The notes beneath the pieces are model-generated. The model was not told the DNA's origin and searched no databases. It saw only the letters and a program-made list of their open reading frames with translations. Shown one piece after another: positions 7,591 through 9,418 of a stretch of 9,418 bases of DNA. The translations under genes and the position numbers were made by a program. Position 1 is the stretch's first letter. Every line of letters starts with the position of its first letter. This stretch comes from Clostridiales bacterium (GTDB taxonomy: Bacteria; Bacillota; Clostridia; Tissierellales; Dethiosulfatibacteraceae): contig DMAP01000004.1 of NCBI GenBank assembly GCA_003446975.1, positions 1 through 9,418 on the forward strand, given 5' to 3'.

Positions 7591-8568
7591 CTATTCCAGT
7601 TTGAGTTGATCCTGTTTATCAAACAATGAATAATAAACATTTCTATTGTCCAGTACCCATATGTTGTCTGAAAACTCACCCGGTTTCACATTTTCAATCG
7701 CATTTTCAAAGTCATAGACACGAGCATCTATCATGTCTATATAATGCAACAGTTCCGCCTCCAAAAACATGGGTTTCTTGGGACTTCCAAAGTCCGCATA
7801 ATAATGATGGGATAACAACATGTGTTCCAACATAACCGATATTTCCCGATCGATACCCATTTTTTCAGCGGTTTTTTCGATCAATTTAATCCCCATAATG
7901 ATGTGCCCCAGAAGCTTTCCCTCCATAGTGTAGTCTGATACAATGCCTAGGGTATTGGATTCCATTTCCTCTATTTTGCATATATCATGCAATAATATGC
8001 CTGCGTAAAGCAAATCCATATTTATATTATTATAGACAGTTCCCAATGCCTCAGCTGATTTCAGCATTCTCATCATATGATATAAAAGACCGCTTTTAAC
8101 CGAGTGATGATTGGATTTGGCAGCTGGATAGTACATCAATTTTTCTTTGTACTGCCTATAGATCTCGATGACAATATTCTTGATTTCCTTATTCCCGATT
8201 TTTTTGATATAGGCCTTGATTGTTTCTAGCATGTCTTCAGGATTCACTGGGGCTGCAGATACAAAATCAAGGATATTGATCTGATCTGGTTCTATGACTT
8301 TTTCGATCTGATTAGCATTCAGATTCTTACTGCTGTTATATTCCTTGACAATACCTTTTATCTTGAAAATTTCACCCACAGAAATCATGTCAATCTCATC
8401 AGGGGTTGCTCTGAATTTTCTGCAAATCATTTCACCTGTATTGTCGCCTGCCACCATGTCAAGATAAAAGTTCCCATTCTTATCTGTCTTGGTATCTGTG
8501 CTTTTTATCATAAAAAAGTCTTCGACTTTATCTCCCTCAATTAAACTTCCAATAAATACCTTCTTCAT
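7591..8568 (-). CDS. yhaM: YhaM-like 3'-5' exoribonuclease (OB fold plus HD domain)
   Basis: The 325 residues match the size and plan of YhaM/Cbf1-type exonucleases (about 314 in B. subtilis), which trim 3' ends of single-stranded RNA and, in vitro, DNA with a Mn-dependent HD active site. Residues about 14-90 look like an OB-fold nucleic-acid binding domain (KTDKNGNFYLDMVAGD, then GEIFKIKGIVKEY). The HD domain spans about 150-300: H154/H155 and H164 in HHSVKSGLLYH, the HD pair H194-D195 in LLHDICKIEE, H222 in LLGHI, H249, and H254/H255 in LLSHHYY, then a late D278/D281. Start: AAGGAG lies five bases before ATG, and the ATGA overlap with the upstream gene marks coupling. It sits directly before addB, unlike B. 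subtilis, where yhaM is next to the SbcCD-like yhaN/yhaO. The gene name follows family likeness only. Confidence 0.9.
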   Translation of the reverse strand: MKKVFIGSLIEGDKVEDFFMIKSTDTKTDKNGNFYLDMVAGDNTGEMICRKFRATPDEIDMISVGEIFKIKGIVKEYNSSKNLNANQIEKVIEPDQINILDFVSAAPVNPEDMLETIKAYIKKIGNKEIKNIVIEIYRQYKEKLMYYPAAKSNHHSVKSGLLYHMMRMLKSAEALGTVYNNINMDLLYAGILLHDICKIEEMESNTLGIVSDYTMEGKLLGHIIMGIKLIEKTAEKMGIDREISVMLEHMLLSHHYYADFGSPKKPMFLEAELLHYIDMIDARVYDFENAIENVKPGEFSDNIWVLDNRNVYYSLFDKQDQLKLE

Positions 8569-9302
8569 TTTTTCTCCTTTTTTAGAATAATTATGGTTCC
8601 ATAATCATATATGGGTTTATCTGATAAAAAGATCAATCTTACTCCTTTTGCAGAAACAAATGCCTGTATGGCTTCGTGATCCGGATGATGGTCAATTGTG
8701 CCTGTCAGCAATAAACACCCTTGGCTATAGCCTGAAGCGCCACCAATGAAACCATAATCAAAACCATTAAGTCCCACATAACCCGATTGGACCACTAAAT
8801 TGTCAATTCCTAACTTACCTGCTGCTTCAGCGATCTGTTTATCCGCTGTAATAATGCCATGGTTCTCCATTTGGAGCACAGAGCATTTGGTATAGCCTTG
8901 CTTCACATCGACAAAGTTGAGATTGTCTTCAGTTGCCAACTCTACAACGGCATTGTCCGTGTATGCGTTATGATGGATTATAGAGTCGTAATTGCGAAGA
9001 GCATTATATGGAATATCAGCGGGATATTTCGACCTCAATCGGTTGGTGCCTTTTATCAGCCTTATGCCTTTATCTTGCAGTATTTCATGATAAAATTCAT
9101 ATTCCTCAGGGCAGACTATCAGCGTACTGTCGTCATATCGCATCATCATCATATCCGGATGGCCGTTGACAGGTTCCATCAAGCTTGGATGGGGACGTGT
9201 CTTTATTATTTCTGAGCAAAAGCCATCAAGTCGCTCTGATATTTGTTCATCTATCCTGTAATCCACAATAGCAATTAGCTTACTCCTGTCCATCTCCACC
9301 AT
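8565..9302 (-). CDS. DUF6873-like protein, possible GME fold, function unknown
   Basis: A 245-residue cytoplasmic protein with no signal peptide or membrane segment. It resembles the family annotated in Clostridia as DUF6873 with a GME (guanidino-group modifying enzyme) fold; this is recognition by pattern, not a search. Visible landmarks are an N-terminal IVDYR, HPDMMMM (48-54), NALRNYDSIIHHN (100-112), QGYTKCSVLQM (135-145) with ITAD (151-154), GGASGYSQGCLLLTG (187-201) and DHHPDHEAI (204-212). The GG...GxLLxTG stretch is like the loops of agmatine-deiminase-type repeats. The GGGxxHC catalytic cysteine motif of those enzymes is not seen, so deiminase activity should not be assumed. The ATG at 9302 overlaps the hslO stop (TAATG) and lacks a clear ribosome binding site, suggesting reinitiation. 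M4 (9293) is an alternative, but GGAG abuts it. It precedes the YhaM-like gene with an ATGA overlap. Confidence 0.7.
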   Translation of the reverse strand: MVEMDRSKLIAIVDYRIDEQISERLDGFCSEIIKTRPHPSLMEPVNGHPDMMMMRYDDSTLIVCPEEYEFYHEILQDKGIRLIKGTNRLRSKYPADIPYNALRNYDSIIHHNAYTDNAVVELATEDNLNFVDVKQGYTKCSVLQMENHGIITADKQIAEAAGKLGIDNLVVQSGYVGLNGFDYGFIGGASGYSQGCLLLTGTIDHHPDHEAIQAFVSAKGVRLIFLSDKPIYDYGTIIILKKEKK

Positions 9303-9418
9303 TATAACACATCATGCATTTCATTCAACTGTCCGTCACTGGTGATTATTGCAAGGATATTCTTTAAATCTTCTTCATCAAAGAGATATTTTTTATTGCA
9401 GAAATGGCAATGAATCTC
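9302..9418 (-). CDS. hslO: Hsp33 redox-regulated chaperone, C-terminal fragment
   Basis: Only the last 38 codons and the TAA stop are inside the window; the gene continues past the right edge. The fragment reads HCHFCNKKYLFDEEDLKNIL followed by ITSDGQLNEMHDVL. The CxxC with the CNKKYxFxEEDL context is the second half of the Hsp33 zinc-binding redox switch, and its partner CxC lies outside. Hsp33 is a cytosolic holdase that is activated when oxidation releases zinc and unfolds this linker-plus-switch region. The stop codon shares one base with the next start (TAATG), so the downstream gene is probably translationally coupled to it. Full-length relatives are about 290 residues. The identification rests on a short but very characteristic segment. 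Confidence 0.88.
   Translation of the reverse strand, partial: EIHCHFCNKKYLFDEEDLKNILAIITSDGQLNEMHDVL

Noticed and set aside
8859..9215. A plus-strand frame of 118 codons with a run of four histidines
   Set aside because: It is antisense to the DUF6873-like gene; the histidines mirror its run of methionines (MMMM). No homology or ribosome binding site supports it.

Overview
The window comes from an AT-rich, low-GC Gram-positive genome, most likely a member of the Clostridia. This rests on the AddAB-type (not RecBCD) end-processing nuclease, a YhaM-type exoribonuclease, Firmicutes-type Hsp33 and DUF6873-like proteins, and strong purine-rich ribosome binding sites. Genus and species cannot be fixed from what is visible. 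Every supported gene lies on the minus strand, so the natural reading order runs from high to low coordinates.

From 9418 down to 726 there is one tightly packed block. It starts with the last 38 codons of Hsp33 (hslO, cut by the window edge). Next is a DUF6873-like protein that overlaps the hslO stop by one base (TAATG). Then comes a YhaM-like 3'-5' exoribonuclease with an ATGA overlap, addB after a 9-base gap, and addA overlapping addB. These junctions imply one transcript with translational coupling. AddA and AddB together form the helicase-nuclease that resects double-strand DNA breaks for RecA. YhaM trims single-stranded RNA (and DNA in vitro) ends. The block is therefore rich in nucleic-acid end-processing enzymes, plus a redox chaperone and a protein of unknown role.

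The only real intergenic space, 482-725, is not empty. A near-consensus sigma-A promoter (TTGATA, 17 bp, TATAAT, minus strand) starts just after the addA stop and would drive an RNA of about 178 nt. That RNA folds into a long interrupted rod with a central bubble, a small hairpin on its 3' side and a U-run at its end. Length, architecture and a CCGA...UUUAUAC bubble segment resembling E. coli 6S point to 6S RNA (ssrS). This is the most interesting element of the window.

From 481 to the window's left edge is the N-terminal 160 residues of a PHP-family phosphoesterase of the HisJ histidinol-phosphatase type. It begins only about 20 bases after the end of the putative 6S RNA, so it is probably expressed by read-through of the 6S unit or from a promoter inside it. 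No mobile elements, CRISPR arrays, tRNA or rRNA genes were seen.
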